DNA of 64,000 nucleotides from positions 63,455,244-63,519,243 of the forward strand of contig NC_054743.1 of the NCBI RefSeq assembly GCF_018143015.1. Reading direction: 5' to 3'. This stretch comes from Lytechinus variegatus. Its lineage: Eukaryota; Echinodermata; Echinoidea; Temnopleuroida; Toxopneustidae. Numbering within the stretch: position 1 is the stretch's first letter; each line of letters starts with the position of its first letter. Both the position numbers and the translations under genes were made by a program. This document shows, in pieces, positions 49,001 through 53,549 of this stretch. Under the pieces are notes generated by a model. That model was given only the letters and a program-made list of their open reading frames with translations. It made no database searches and was not told the DNA's origin.

Positions 49001-49752
49001 TTACGTAAACGTAAACCCAAACTGTGTATGTCAACGTAAACCCAAACCCAAATTGAAACGATCTAAGGATATCAAAGGGGTTTAGAATGTAAGAATTTAA
49101 TGAAGAAATGAGGTTATTTTGATCGTGATATAGACGGTCAGACCTACATACGTGTTTTACTGTTATTACTGGCGGCGTGTGGCGGTATCCACAGATACAT
49201 GTAGGTGTTCTGGATATAACCACACGCGTGTGGCTGGATGGTAAAGACACACGCGTGTGGCTGTATACACTGCCTTCTAAATAATTCAGGTGATGATGAA
49301 GACTAAAATATTTTTTCGATACTATCGATATCAAACGATGTCACAGACTTGGAAGACAAAATTGCCTTCATGAAACGGAAAGCGCTGATTTGTCGCCAAT
49401 CTTCCTATCTCAGCTCGGAGGCTAGGGCCTAGCCCTAGGGCTAGGACGTTCCTACGGCTACGTACGTATCGCTCATCTCGTCATGCAACAGGCCCCTGCG
49501 CCTGCCGGCCGCCTGGTCTCCGACCCACTTTACGGTCCAGAGTTCACTGCCCCTGCAAGTTGGCGGTAGTCTCTACACTGTTGTCAGGACTACAGCTTAA
49601 GCCTGCATAGACAAGACAAGACAAACTGATAAAGAAATAAATAATTCATGAACAACACTAACCCGCAAGGCACGGCAATGGCTCGATACTCGCAATAACT
49701 TGCCACTGAATCTGTAAACTCCAAAAACATGGCAAGCACAGTGAGCTGCCAT
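13007..49752 (-). CDS. MRPS9: Mitochondrial ribosomal protein S9 (uS9m), complete, 10 exons
   Basis: Exons, 5' to 3' on the minus strand: 49752-49663, 36153-36033, 31529-31426, 28037-27864, 26628-26543, 25200-25125, 16248-16123, 15268-15117, 13812-13643, 13098-13007. All join in phase to 1,191 nt, 396 residues plus stop, the size I recall for human MRPS9. The protein belongs to the small mitoribosomal subunit; its uS9 tail reaches towards the P-site tRNA. Seen: an Arg/Ser-rich acid-free presequence (exon 1), [32 protein letters not shown], the S9 core ([42 protein letters not shown]) and C-terminal [20 protein letters not shown]. The exon 2 donor is disrupted by an insertion (35770-36031). 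The introns hold about 15 mobile elements. Confidence 0.93.
13311..13525 (+). mobile_element. 3' end of a non-LTR retrotransposon (CR1/L2-like)
   Basis: Plus-strand translation reads [19 protein letters not shown] then a stop and LKTYLF, the typical C-terminus of LINE reverse transcriptase ORFs. It is followed by a 3' UTR with GCGCTATATAAA and a tail of (ATT)n ending near 13525. 5'-truncated, as such insertions usually are; in MRPS9 intron 9. Confidence 0.75.
13643..13812 (-). CDS. MRPS9: MRPS9 exon 9
   Basis: Acceptor CCCTCCAG, donor GTAAGA. It encodes (R)[19 protein letters not shown] then [18 protein letters not shown] and [19 protein letters not shown]. It completes an Arg codon begun in exon 8 and ends one base into the Ala codon finished in exon 10. 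Confidence 0.95.
14505..14646. mobile_element. Possible short MITE
   Basis: GGACCTGTTGCTTAAACATT at the left and a near-complement (AACATTTATGCAATGGGGCCC) at the right, about 140 bp apart, enclosing AT-rich non-coding DNA. It directly abuts the G-tract element at 14641. Ends are imperfect. Confidence 0.4.
14641..14866. mobile_element. MITE with G-tract and TTTCACAAAG ends
   Basis: A run of G, then GTTTCACAAAGATTTAAGAA at the left; the complement TTAAATCTTTGTGAAAC and a run of C at the right. Arms of about 45 bp, about 225 bp in total. The G/C tracts, each over 10 bases, sit at both outer edges. Intron 8 of MRPS9. Confidence 0.65.
15117..15268 (-). CDS. MRPS9: MRPS9 exon 8 (start of S9 core)
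   Basis: Acceptor GCTTAG, donor GTATGT. It encodes [34 protein letters not shown] and [16 protein letters not shown] plus two bases of Arg. The KTA-A-V-LK-HG-G-V-VNG pattern is the conserved opening of uS9. Confidence 0.93.
15364..15985. repeat. GAT/ATG-rich microsatellite
   Basis: Several hundred bases of degenerate (GAT)n, densest at 15452-15700 and 15815-15985, in MRPS9 intron 7. It produces long frames of Asp, Met, His or Ser on both strands that are artefacts of the repeat. Confidence 0.9.
16123..16248 (-). CDS. MRPS9: MRPS9 exon 7
   Basis: Acceptor CTCCCCAG, donor GTGAGT; 126 nt, phase 0 at both ends. It encodes [20 protein letters not shown] then [22 protein letters not shown], the helical linker before the S9 core in MRPS9 proteins. 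Confidence 0.9.
19189..19320 (+). pseudogene. Harbinger transposase N-terminal remnant
   Basis: After an acceptor-like CATGCAG, the plus strand reads [19 protein letters not shown] then [23 protein letters not shown] is the typical start of PIF/Harbinger transposases. The frame closes soon after. A possible first exon starts at the ATG at 18412 ([14 protein letters not shown], then a stop). Confidence 0.55.
20452..20680 (+). pseudogene. Harbinger transposase catalytic-region remnant
   Basis: [16 protein letters not shown], then stops and a frame change, then [20 protein letters not shown] then [23 protein letters not shown] is the first catalytic Asp block of the Harbinger DDE domain. The remaining DDE blocks are not found, so the gene is dead. 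Confidence 0.7.
21984..22555. mobile_element. GGTCAAGTCC foldback element, copy 2
   Basis: AAAGGTCAAGTCCTCCCCAG at the left, GGGGGTGGACTTGTCCTTTT at the right, with inverted halves as in the copy at 10654. Nested inside the Harbinger element, so it moved after that element inserted. Confidence 0.7.
25125..25200 (-). CDS. MRPS9: MRPS9 exon 6
   Basis: Acceptor AATCCAG, donor GTATGT; 76 nt. It encodes the last base of a Val codon and [20 protein letters not shown] then LSDKE. It lies just outside the right end of the Harbinger element. Confidence 0.9.
25456..25875 (+). mobile_element. Probable retroposed 3' end with (CAAA)n tail
   Basis: A block of higher complexity ending in AATAAATTTCAAG and (CAAA)n at about 25840-25868, the form of a LINE or retroposed transcript 3' end. 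The 96-codon frame inside (25479-25769) is unrecognised. In MRPS9 intron 5. Confidence 0.35.
26543..26628 (-). CDS. MRPS9: MRPS9 exon 5
   Basis: Acceptor TCTCTTCAG, donor GTGAGT; 86 nt. It encodes [16 protein letters not shown] then [12 protein letters not shown] plus two bases of Val completed in exon 6. A less conserved linker, accepted because both phases and the length fit the family. Confidence 0.85.
27864..28037 (-). CDS. MRPS9: MRPS9 exon 4
   Basis: Acceptor TTATCTAG, donor GTGAGT; 174 nt, phase 0. It encodes [20 protein letters not shown], the Pro-rich stretch and [16 protein letters not shown] then PNYYNLMH, a very well conserved MRPS9 block. Confidence 0.95.
28207..28548. other. 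G/C-tract-rich region, possible hAT terminus
   Basis: CACTGGTGGATCAAGGGGGG at 28208 resembles hAT-type ends; runs of C or G longer than 9 bases recur at 28228, 28251, 28319, 28421 and 28532. No partner end was found and the region interrupts the left part of the foldback at 28549. Confidence 0.3.
28549..29061. mobile_element. GGTCAAGTCC foldback element, copy 3 (left end lost)
   Basis: It begins inside the family (TCATCAAAATCGGATGTAAA) directly after the G/C-tract DNA and runs to GGTGGACTTGTCCTTTT at 29061, so the left end has been replaced or deleted. Confidence 0.65.
29151..29760. mobile_element. GGTCAAGTCC foldback element, copy 4
   Basis: TTAAAGGACAAGTCCACCCC at the left, GGTGGACTTGACCTTTAA at the right, long inverted halves, about 610 bp. 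It lies 90 bp from copy 3. Confidence 0.75.
30954..31159. mobile_element. MITE with CTTTGGCAAAAAGGAAGCAAG ends
   Basis: CTTTGGCAAAAAGGAAGCAA at the left and TTGCTTCCTTTTGCCAAAG at the right, about 205 bp, with a non-coding AT-rich interior. MRPS9 intron 3. Confidence 0.6.
31426..31529 (-). CDS. MRPS9: MRPS9 exon 3
   Basis: Acceptor TCATGCAG, donor GTAAGT; 104 nt. It encodes the last two bases of Asp and [20 protein letters not shown] then [28 protein letters not shown] is diagnostic for MRPS9. Confidence 0.94.
32333..32852. mobile_element. Foldback element in a TA-rich site (mariner-like ends)
   Basis: TAAACCCCTCAAAAAAAGTT at the left and AACTTTTTTTGAGGGGTTTA at the right, both embedded in (TA)n, with partly inverted internal halves (ATGTTGCAAAATGCATT and its complement near 32530 and 32650). 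TA target use suggests Tc1/mariner mobilisation. No transposase. Confidence 0.6.
33019..33397 (-). mobile_element. GGAGAATGAAACC element, copy 1
   Basis: On the minus strand it starts AAAGGAGAATGAAACCTTTG and matches the element at 61083-61443 over about 370 bp, in opposite orientation. Non-coding. Confidence 0.65.
33703..35413. mobile_element. hAT-type DNA element, non-autonomous, 1.7 kb
   Basis: CAGGGTTGGCGATTT at the left; AAATCCGCCAACCCTG at the right. Flanks TTGCTAAG (33695-33702) and TTGCCAAG (35414-35421) form an 8-bp target duplication with one mismatch. Both ends run into runs of ATTTAAATC repeats. The interior is AT-rich with no transposase frame. MRPS9 intron 2. Confidence 0.75.
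35770..36031. mobile_element. 262-bp insertion at the MRPS9 exon 2 donor (copy 2 of element at 1-196)
   Basis: Flanked by a perfect 9-bp duplication CCATACGCT (35761-35769 and 36032-36040). The right part matches the element at the window start. No inverted termini found (ends CTCTACTACTC and CAAACAACATC), no poly(A), no ORF; class unknown. On the gene strand it splits the G and T of the ancestral exon 2 donor. Confidence 0.8.
36033..36153 (-). CDS. MRPS9: MRPS9 exon 2 with displaced splice donor
   Basis: Acceptor AATTCAG. It encodes [19 protein letters not shown], then [20 protein letters not shown] and Y, plus one base that pairs with AT of exon 3 to give Asp. The ancestral donor TATG|GTATGA is now 262 bp away in the far duplication copy. 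Next to the exon the sequence reads TATGGGATG, with no GT. Within the element, GAAG|GTTTGC (exon end 36018) would keep phase and add GMLFE. Continuing to the old donor meets a stop at 35950-35952. Confidence 0.85.
36301..36572 (+). mobile_element. tRNA-derived SINE, complete
   Basis: GTGGCCTAGTGG (A box) near 36310, GGGTTCGAATCCC (B box) near 36353, a body with CAGCAAGAAACTGATCCACA and CAACCCAGGTGAGG, a GCGCAATATAAGTACC end and an (ATT)n tail. Same family as 2735-3140; the copy at 63648 has a similar head but a different body. Confidence 0.8.
37293..37578. repeat. Near-perfect hairpin, 285 bp
   Basis: The left arm from TTATGCACTTACCTCAATTA through CCCTCAAAAATAGGAAAAG pairs with the right arm CTTTTCCTTTTTTTGAGGG through AATCGAGGTAAGTTCATAA. 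The loop contains CAGCCATTTTG. Probably a foldback element; target duplication not resolved. MRPS9 intron 1. Confidence 0.65.
37809..38189. mobile_element. MITE with ACCCCTTTCATAAACC ends, invaded by the LTR element
   Basis: ATACCCTTTTCATAAACC at the left and GGGTTTATGAAAGGGGTAT at the right; subterminal TAATTAGCCGCC and its counterpart GCCGCATAATT repeat inside. The LTR retrotransposon has inserted in its last five bases: GGTAT (38185-38189) is repeated at 46208-46212 on the far side. Confidence 0.7.
38190..39580 (+). repeat. 5' LTR (1,391 bp)
   Basis: Begins TGTCGCAATGTGACTG, ends AGATCTGACA, so it has TG...CA ends. It matches the 3' LTR along its full length. An AATAAA-like TAATAAAAGG lies near 38240. 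Confidence 0.92.
39584..39601 (+). other. Primer binding site
   Basis: TGGCGACCACGAAGGGAC starts three bases after the 5' LTR, the expected place and TGG start for a site complementary to a tRNA 3' end. The tRNA is not identified; the TGGCGACC start suggests an Arg-type primer. Confidence 0.6.
39902..41308 (+). CDS. Gag-protease ORF of the Gmr1-like element
   Basis: Start taken at the ATG at 39902; the frame is open a little further 5' from a GTG. 468 codons. Residues ~20-90 are Arg/Glu/Ala-rich with repeats of [14 protein letters not shown] and form a likely coiled coil. Residues 166-179 are a CCHC zinc knuckle ([14 protein letters not shown]). A protease-like block follows with DSG at about 280-282 ([12 protein letters not shown]). 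Between the coiled coil and the zinc knuckle there are only ~70 residues, too few for a capsid domain, so this region may have been deleted. The final ~40 codons are out of frame with pol and appear to follow a frameshift near 41190. Confidence 0.8.
   Translation: MERDKFIAQGEKFGLEGDKLRAYVDGCVREARDERAAARNAEIEARNAEIEARKAESYIIAQQDEARKKESELLDKRIKLEELRKNNGTENVSRAGHSHKPSIPPLPSLADQFNEAHADIRIRRMNKAHQSSSKNVNPNVNKSNNNAISHTKSEKPGKSKFDDKKCFNCNKFGHISFNCPNKKGRREMGASVVAGRSAEDTSAGDDAAAGPTDTREMAGHFNHKSLSLIVQENLTEDGSGVKLASGDTLPVLSAVASGSEVEMPVVDGLVNGKPVDVLRDSGCTTVIVRYELVREEQFFGDRLTCLLVDRTLRNFRRAKIDIDTPYFKGKVEALCVPTPVYDLVLGNIPGARQPADPDGDWTPGDHQGSAVETRGQKRQAGRTRPPLPVPKPLEDIVSVDNLIQAQKEDSSLDASRKAAEKGEKKIRVEIHLAFSLRRMYSIGNTWMQPQGQMFCYKLSCPPSSEIKS
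41236..43557 (+). CDS. Pol ORF: integrase then reverse transcriptase (ends at premature stop)
   Basis: 773 codons. The integrase zinc-binding part has His28, His35, Cys65 and Cys68. The catalytic triad is Asp98, Asp158 and Glu194 with 35 residues between the last two. A GPF-type module follows (~335-370, HWKGPFKVV). The reverse transcriptase (~470-700) has [35 protein letters not shown], the catalytic FIDDILI (~621-627) and [15 protein letters not shown]. The frame is open upstream of the first Met ([12 protein letters not shown]), so the true start of the domain lies 5', in the other frame of the gag ORF. It stops at TAA (43555-43557) where the family keeps coding ([16 protein letters not shown]). 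Confidence 0.9.
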   Translation: MDATPGSDVLLQVVVPTKFRNQVLKLAHESILGGHLGNKKTCEKILMHFFWPGMHADVVRYCRSCGPCQRTSPKGKVTKVPLGSTPLIDEPFRRVAMDLVGPIEPASSKGNRFILTVVDYATRYPEAVALRRIDAQTVAEALMDIYSRVGIPREVLTDRGSQFTSELMKEVSRLLSIRQMTTTPYHPACNGLVERFNGTLKSMLRKMCEERPKDWERYLNPLLFAYRDSVQESTGFSPFELLYGRAVRGPLAILQELWTGEVDEPDTKTTTYQYVLDLKERLESTCQLAQQNLSKSAETYRRQYNKKAKERKFEVDDEVLLLLPSDNNKLLMHWKGPFKVVQKVGPLDYKIDLDGKTKTFHANLLKKYYRREEVSAGVFDVVCVSVVDEDVSQDCEGESEDVDPSVRKDILHLPNLNPTESLNDVQISPQLDDDQQEKVNSLLHEYEEVLTDMPGSTNLGKHDIKLVTKEPIKSKPYPLPHALGGKVNEEVQKMMDLGIVEPSNSPYASPVVMVKKKDGSIRFCCDYRKLNQVTITDAEPIPDQEEIFAKLSRAKYFTKIDLTKGYWQVPLTEEAKELTAFVTPEGLYQFRSMPFGLVNAPASFSRIMRDLLRGLKYVDNFIDDILIHTVSFEEHLDTLREVFERLKKANLTARPTKCTIGCVSIEFLGHRVGQGELRPVQDKVEAVQEGQRPKTKKQLRSFLGLVGYYRRFIPNFAAIAVPLTDRTKKGEPLLVKWGDAEEAAFNTLKTKLASEPILHLPDLDHPFILRTDA
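43558..43914 (+). pseudogene. RNase H end of pol, cut off by the stop at 43555
   Basis: Same frame as the upstream [63 protein letters not shown] and ADYLSRIPD, ending at TGA (43912-43914). This is a gypsy-type RNase H and pol C-terminus. No integrase follows it, confirming the unusual domain order. Confidence 0.88.
44041..44056 (+). other. Polypurine tract
   Basis: GAAGGAAGGGGAGATA directly before the TGTC start of the 3' LTR, the plus-strand priming site. Confidence 0.8.
44057..46207 (+). repeat. 3' LTR, interrupted
   Basis: Begins TGTCACAATGTGACTG, ends CTGACA. It contains a 756-bp insertion (44092-44847) plus a 4-bp TTAA duplication; without these it is 1,391 bp, the same as the 5' LTR. 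Confidence 0.92.
44092..44847. mobile_element. piggyBac-like non-autonomous element nested in the 3' LTR
   Basis: Ends GGGTCATTCCATGCCAATTC and the complement finishing GGAATGACCC, flanked by TTAA on both sides (44088-44091, 44848-44851), the target used by piggyBac transposases. Long inverted arms include TTTGGTATACATAAAATTCA and its complement near 44770. No transposase. Confidence 0.8.
46524..47057. mobile_element. Foldback element, ~530 bp
   Basis: Left CCCTCTATCGGTGGAAAGTA pairs with right TACTTTCCACCAATAGAGGC. The arms are inverted over about 250 bp around a centre near 46790 (AACAAGGTTATATC and its complement). No coding. Confidence 0.65.
47050..47110 (+). mobile_element. Possible hAT left end
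   Basis: CAGGGTGACCAGATTTCACA, then a TACGGGACA motif, resembles the ends of hAT elements. No matching right end was found, so this is a fragment at best. Confidence 0.35.
47130..47645 (+). repeat. Purine-rich low-complexity tract
   Basis: About 500 bases of GGAAGAAAGAAAG-type sequence. It gives Lys/Glu/Arg frames on + and Phe/Ser/Leu frames on -, which I do not regard as genes. MRPS9 intron 1. Confidence 0.85.
48614..49274. mobile_element. MULE-like foldback with ~220-bp inverted repeats
   Basis: Left arm 48614-48835 starts GGCAGTGTATACAGCCACAC; right arm about 49050-49274 is its near-perfect complement. A perfect 9-bp duplication TTCTAAATA flanks it (48605-48613, 49275-49283). Long terminal repeats plus 9-bp duplications fit Mutator-like elements. 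The interior has a second palindrome (48983-49030, centred on GTTTACGTAAAC). No transposase. It sits 390 bp downstream of the MRPS9 exon 1 donor. Confidence 0.75.
49663..49752 (-). CDS. MRPS9: MRPS9 exon 1 (mitochondrial presequence)
   Basis: ATG at 49752 in AAGATGGCAG. 30 codons: [20 protein letters not shown] then [10 protein letters not shown], with Arg, Ser and Leu and no acidic residue, as in a matrix-targeting peptide. Donor CGG|GTTAGTG ends in phase 0, matching the phase 0 start of exon 2. No sequence conservation is expected here, so the call rests on phase, composition, start context and total length. Confidence 0.75.
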
Positions 49753-50567
49753 CTTGAATTATATAGCCTTGAATTGTACAGGAATACTTGTAACCTTTGC
49801 ATTAATTAATAAATAATTATTTTTAAAAATATGAGATTTTCCCGTTTTATATAATATTAAAGATATAAAATACTATCGAAATGATTTATTTTGTTTTTTG
49901 ATTGCAAAACTAATAAATAATTAAATGAAAAAAAAACAGAAATTGGCAACATGCACTGGCGCAAGTAATGGACGACCTTGGCCTGGGATTTCGCTACGTG
50001 CAGAAATGAGCGTCGATTTGTTTATGACCACTGCTTTTCTGCCAAATTGTTTCTACTGTATAATCAGAACCATTCGAAGACTTGAGCTTTTATAGGCCAC
50101 ACATGATGTACTTGGCATGTGATTGTTGAATGTGAAATAGATCTACAGTCTAATAACCGGTCATGCCTTTGACAGAATCTTGATAAATTTTCATTCATGA
50201 TTTCGTTAGGCCCGGGTCATCAGCAGACGACGAGCCCTGCCGCGAGACAGATTTACTCAACTTCAAGGTCAAGGTCAAGCAACGCCAGAACTAAGTCAAT
50301 TTTGTATTCCTTAGTACGTCAAGACTCGAGGACAGTTTCCCTACTCCGAGCTAGAGCTCTCTCAGCAATATTGATGCTTGTTTTGGCTGTCACTCAGTCA
50401 CTTCAGTCAATCTTAAGTTTTTACTAATAAAAGAAAGAAGATCTTAATCTGATCTAAGTCACAAAATTAAAAAACAGTTGACACTGCACTGTTGATTTTA
50501 CTTAGTATTTTGAGGACTAACGATAGATTTGGCAATTTTTTTGCCTCGTCATTTATCAATCTTCTAG
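49753..50567. promoter_or_regulatory. Shared upstream region of MRPS9 and the FAM162-like gene
   Basis: About 815 bp between the divergent MRPS9 start and the first recognised FAM162-like exon. It has no conserved ORF. The arrangement suggests a bidirectional promoter, but no TATA box or defined site stands out, and a 5' exon of the FAM162-like gene may lie here because an acceptor (CTTCTAG, 50566-50567) precedes its first recognised exon. Confidence 0.4.
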
Positions 50568-50600
50568 GAATTCAGTGAAAGAAGTAAAGCAACAACGAAA

Positions 50601-50886
50601 ATGCAAGTTTGTCATATACGAAGAAGCAGCAGAGCAGTGATGACACTGTTTCAACGAGGGATCAACATGTCGTCCGACCAAAGCTTGAGAAAACTGTCAT
50701 CGTTGCCCATGTCTAAGAATAGCCTCGGTCTCACTGGCAGTAAGCAGATGGCTGCTGGCACTGGCAGACAGCTCGGCAGTGACCTTTCTTCTCGCCAAAA
50801 TAGCAAAAGATGGTTTTGTGATAAAACCAATAAAGATATTGAAGTTGACGGAAAAACTAGCAGAACCCCAGAGAAAGTACAGCAAG
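50601..50886 (+). CDS. FAM162-like, first recognised exon
   Basis: Starts MQVCHIRRSSRAVMTLFQRG; donor CAAG|GTGATT. Low-complexity, basic, Ser-rich; little conservation expected. The ATG is the first in frame after the acceptor at 50567. Confidence 0.65.
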
Positions 50887-52036
50887 GTGATTTTTTTTAT
50901 GTTTAGGGTTTAAACTGATAGGCCTATTGGTAATTGGCAAGCAACTTCATTTCATTTTTTTTTAATAACATTTTACTGCCCTGCTGATGTAAAATTTGTG
51001 TTAATTTTATTTCATGAACCCATGACCTGCCCAAATTTCTTGAAAAGTATATGTATCATAATTCATATTTGACTTAAGAGTTAAGACCCAATACATTTCA
51101 CTTTTTAAAGGTAACTCAACTTTGTAGATTAACTTGACATTGTCAAAGTTATTTGAAATATACCGTATGTAGGCCTAAAGAATCACAATGATTGTAACTT
51201 TGATAGACCAGTCTAATTATATATAGACTTTACAGTCTGTAATAGATTCTGTTTTTGTTTTGTTTATTTCTTGCTTGTGTTGATTTGTATCCTCTTAGTG
51301 TTCATAATTATATGACCTTTACTTTTTTTTCTTTCATTTTAAATCGCAGTTGCAAGCAATCAACAGCATGAACACTTTAATGCTAGAGTTGCATCTGGTT
51401 TTGATAAGCGTCTCCTCGTTTACTTTGGAAAGTATAAGAATGTAGGAGAAGTGCCAGAACTTGTCTCGTAAGTATAATCTACTAAAGAAAAATGGGATGG
51501 AGAAAAAGAAGAGTTCGAGGAGAGGAAGGAGGATTATGTTTGCTTTGTAATGTGTATATTGGTACTTATTTTTTCTTGCTCCACAAAAAACTTCTATGCA
51601 GCTACCCCCCCCCCTCCGGCCCCACAGGTCAACTTTTAATATCCCTCTGGTGAATGTCATTTTAGAATATAAATTCTAATACATTTGATTGTCAGCATGC
51701 TGGCACAATTTATTTAGTTGAATGTAGATAGAAACAGTGATAGATCTGGAAACTAGACTGCTCAATTTAATGCAATTTTTCAATATTTGTAGTGATGAAA
51801 ATCTTTTAATGCTCATAAACCTCCCTTTAATTTTTTTTCACAGTGTTCACCTGTTGAATTCCACAAGGAACAAGTTCCGTGTGTATACCAACATCTTCAT
51901 CGGATTCCTGACCATGTTTGGCTGCGGGCTCATGATCTATCGAGGCCATCGAAGAGCAGGCACGGGTGAAACCTTAGCGGACCACAACATGCGTCGACAC
52001 CCGCAACACTACAAACTGCAAGAGAACAAAGACTGA
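50601..52036 (+). CDS. FAM162 (UPF0389) family protein
   Basis: Exons 50601-50886, 51350-51467 and 51844-52036 join in phase to 198 residues and TGA. The C-terminal half matches the FAM162 pattern: FDKRLLVYFGKYKNVGEVPE, then VHLLNSTRNKFRVYTNIF, a single hydrophobic segment IFIGFLTMFGCGLMI, then RGHRRAGTGETL. FAM162A in mammals is a small mitochondrial membrane protein linked to hypoxia-induced cell death; that role is from the family, not from this sequence. The N-terminal ~95 residues are Ser/Arg-rich and look like a targeting region. The frame is open between the acceptor at 50567 and the ATG at 50601, so an upstream start is possible. Confidence 0.85.
51350..51467 (+). CDS. FAM162-like, second exon
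   Basis: Acceptor AAATCGCAG, donor GTAAGT; it encodes ASNQQHEHFNARVASGFDKR then LLVYFGKYKNVGEVPELV. W/F-DK-LL---GK-K---E-PE is the core FAM162 signature. Confidence 0.88.
51844..52036 (+). CDS. FAM162-like, terminal exon
   Basis: Acceptor TTTTCACAG. It encodes VHLLNSTRNKFRVYTNIFIG, the membrane segment and a hydrophilic end finishing HYKLQENKD, then TGA. Confidence 0.88.
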
Positions 52037-52344
52037 GTAGGTTGACTTCTGTTTAAAACTGCCCAAAAGGTTCAAGAGCTCTTAGTCTTGCCCAGTTATG
52101 AGCAAAAGATGAAATGCTTTTACCTTTATTTGAAGTGACGTAACCAGGGGGAAAAGGGCGCCTCTTTCCAGAACACTGCATAAATGGCTAAATTTCCACT
52201 TCATAAAATATTACAAAGAAAGAAAATCCTGAAAGTTTGATCTGATTAACAAGCGTCACAAAAGGCCATCAGTTAGCATCAGATTTCAGAAGGAGGTGCA
52301 GTCTTACCCCATGCCCTGGGCAATGCTTTTATAGTATTCCACTT

Positions 52345-52350
52345 AATAAA
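52345..52350 (+). terminator. Candidate poly(A) signal for the FAM162-like gene
   Basis: AATAAA about 310 bp after the stop codon. A second AATAAA at 52939-52944, just before the foldback at 52975, is an alternative and would give a 0.9-kb 3' UTR. Confidence 0.35.
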
Positions 52351-52974
52351 GGGCAGGCAAATCATGATTTGGCAGCTGTTTACAGAATCATTAAATTAAT
52401 CTGAAATAAGTTGTCAATATCCTTTGATTTTTAATCTGAAATTTGATGATTTTTAGATGTAAGCAAGCTACTAATCCTACATTGGTGTCAAAATTCTACT
52501 ATTGCTTGGCTTGTCTTCAAGCCGAGGTCGTGGTTTATTGCAAACAAAGATAGGGGCCACATGCAGCGATTGCATAATGACAATTACACTTTAATACAGT
52601 ATTTCTTGCACTTTGTTGTTTTTCATTTACATTTTTTGCTGGTTTTCTTTCTATAGCTTCTCTGAAGCCTGGGTGTCGGTTTTTACGGATTTACAATTAT
52701 TGCAAAATGTGCCATTACATGTATGTAAACTACCATGAAAAAAATTATTTTGGTTGGCAGCTGAGCCCTTTTTCAACATTGTAGTATTATACACTGTAAT
52801 TGTGAAATTGACATCATTTTTAATTACATAATGAAATGGTCTAATGAGTGTCTTCCTCTTCAGAGTTCTCTTGCATGTATTGTATCAGACAAAAGTTAAT
52901 TATTTGTTACACAAAGGAAGCGTGACAGTGTGTCCTGAATAAACTTGTCAGAGATTTTCTCATACCTCAACAAA

Positions 52975-53549
52975 AACTTGATTTGAATAAAAAGAGAAAT
53001 ATTCAACAAGCATAACACTGAAAATTTCATCAAAATCGGATGTAAAATAAGAAAGCCATGACATTTTTAGGTTTCGCCTCATTTCACAAAACAGTTATAT
53101 GCACATCTCGGTCGGTGTGCAAATGAGGAAACTGATGACATCACTCACTCACTATTTCTTTTGTATTTTATTATATGAAATATTTTGATTTTCTTGTAAT
53201 TGTCAATGAGATGAAGTTTCATTCCTCCCTGAACTTGTGGAATTCCATTATTTTAACATTTTGTGCTTCAGGCAAGGAGGTCCTAATCGTCAAATTTGTA
53301 AAAAATTGAAATATTGTATAATTGAAACAATAAAGAACAAAAGAAAAAGTGAGTGAGTGACATCAACTCTCTCATTTGAATGTAACTGGCTCGTTCATAT
53401 TACTATTTTGTTAAAAATAAGCGAAACTTTGAAATGTCGTAACTTTCTTATTTTACATCCGATTTTTATGAAATTTTCAGCATTGTGCTTGTCTAATTTT
53501 TCTCTATTGATTCAAATCAAGATTTTTCTGAGGTGGACTTGACCTTTAA
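52975..53549. mobile_element. GGTCAAGTCC foldback element, copy 5
   Basis: Right end GGTGGACTTGACCTTTAA; left end slightly shortened (CCTCAACAAAAACTTGATTT). It closely matches copy 4 (29151-29760). Confidence 0.7.

Noticed and set aside
48605..49283. CRISPR-like or other prokaryotic repeat interpretation of the many inverted and tandem repeats
   Set aside because: The window is eukaryotic with spliced genes; the repeats have target duplications and foldback structure of DNA transposons, with no regular spacers.
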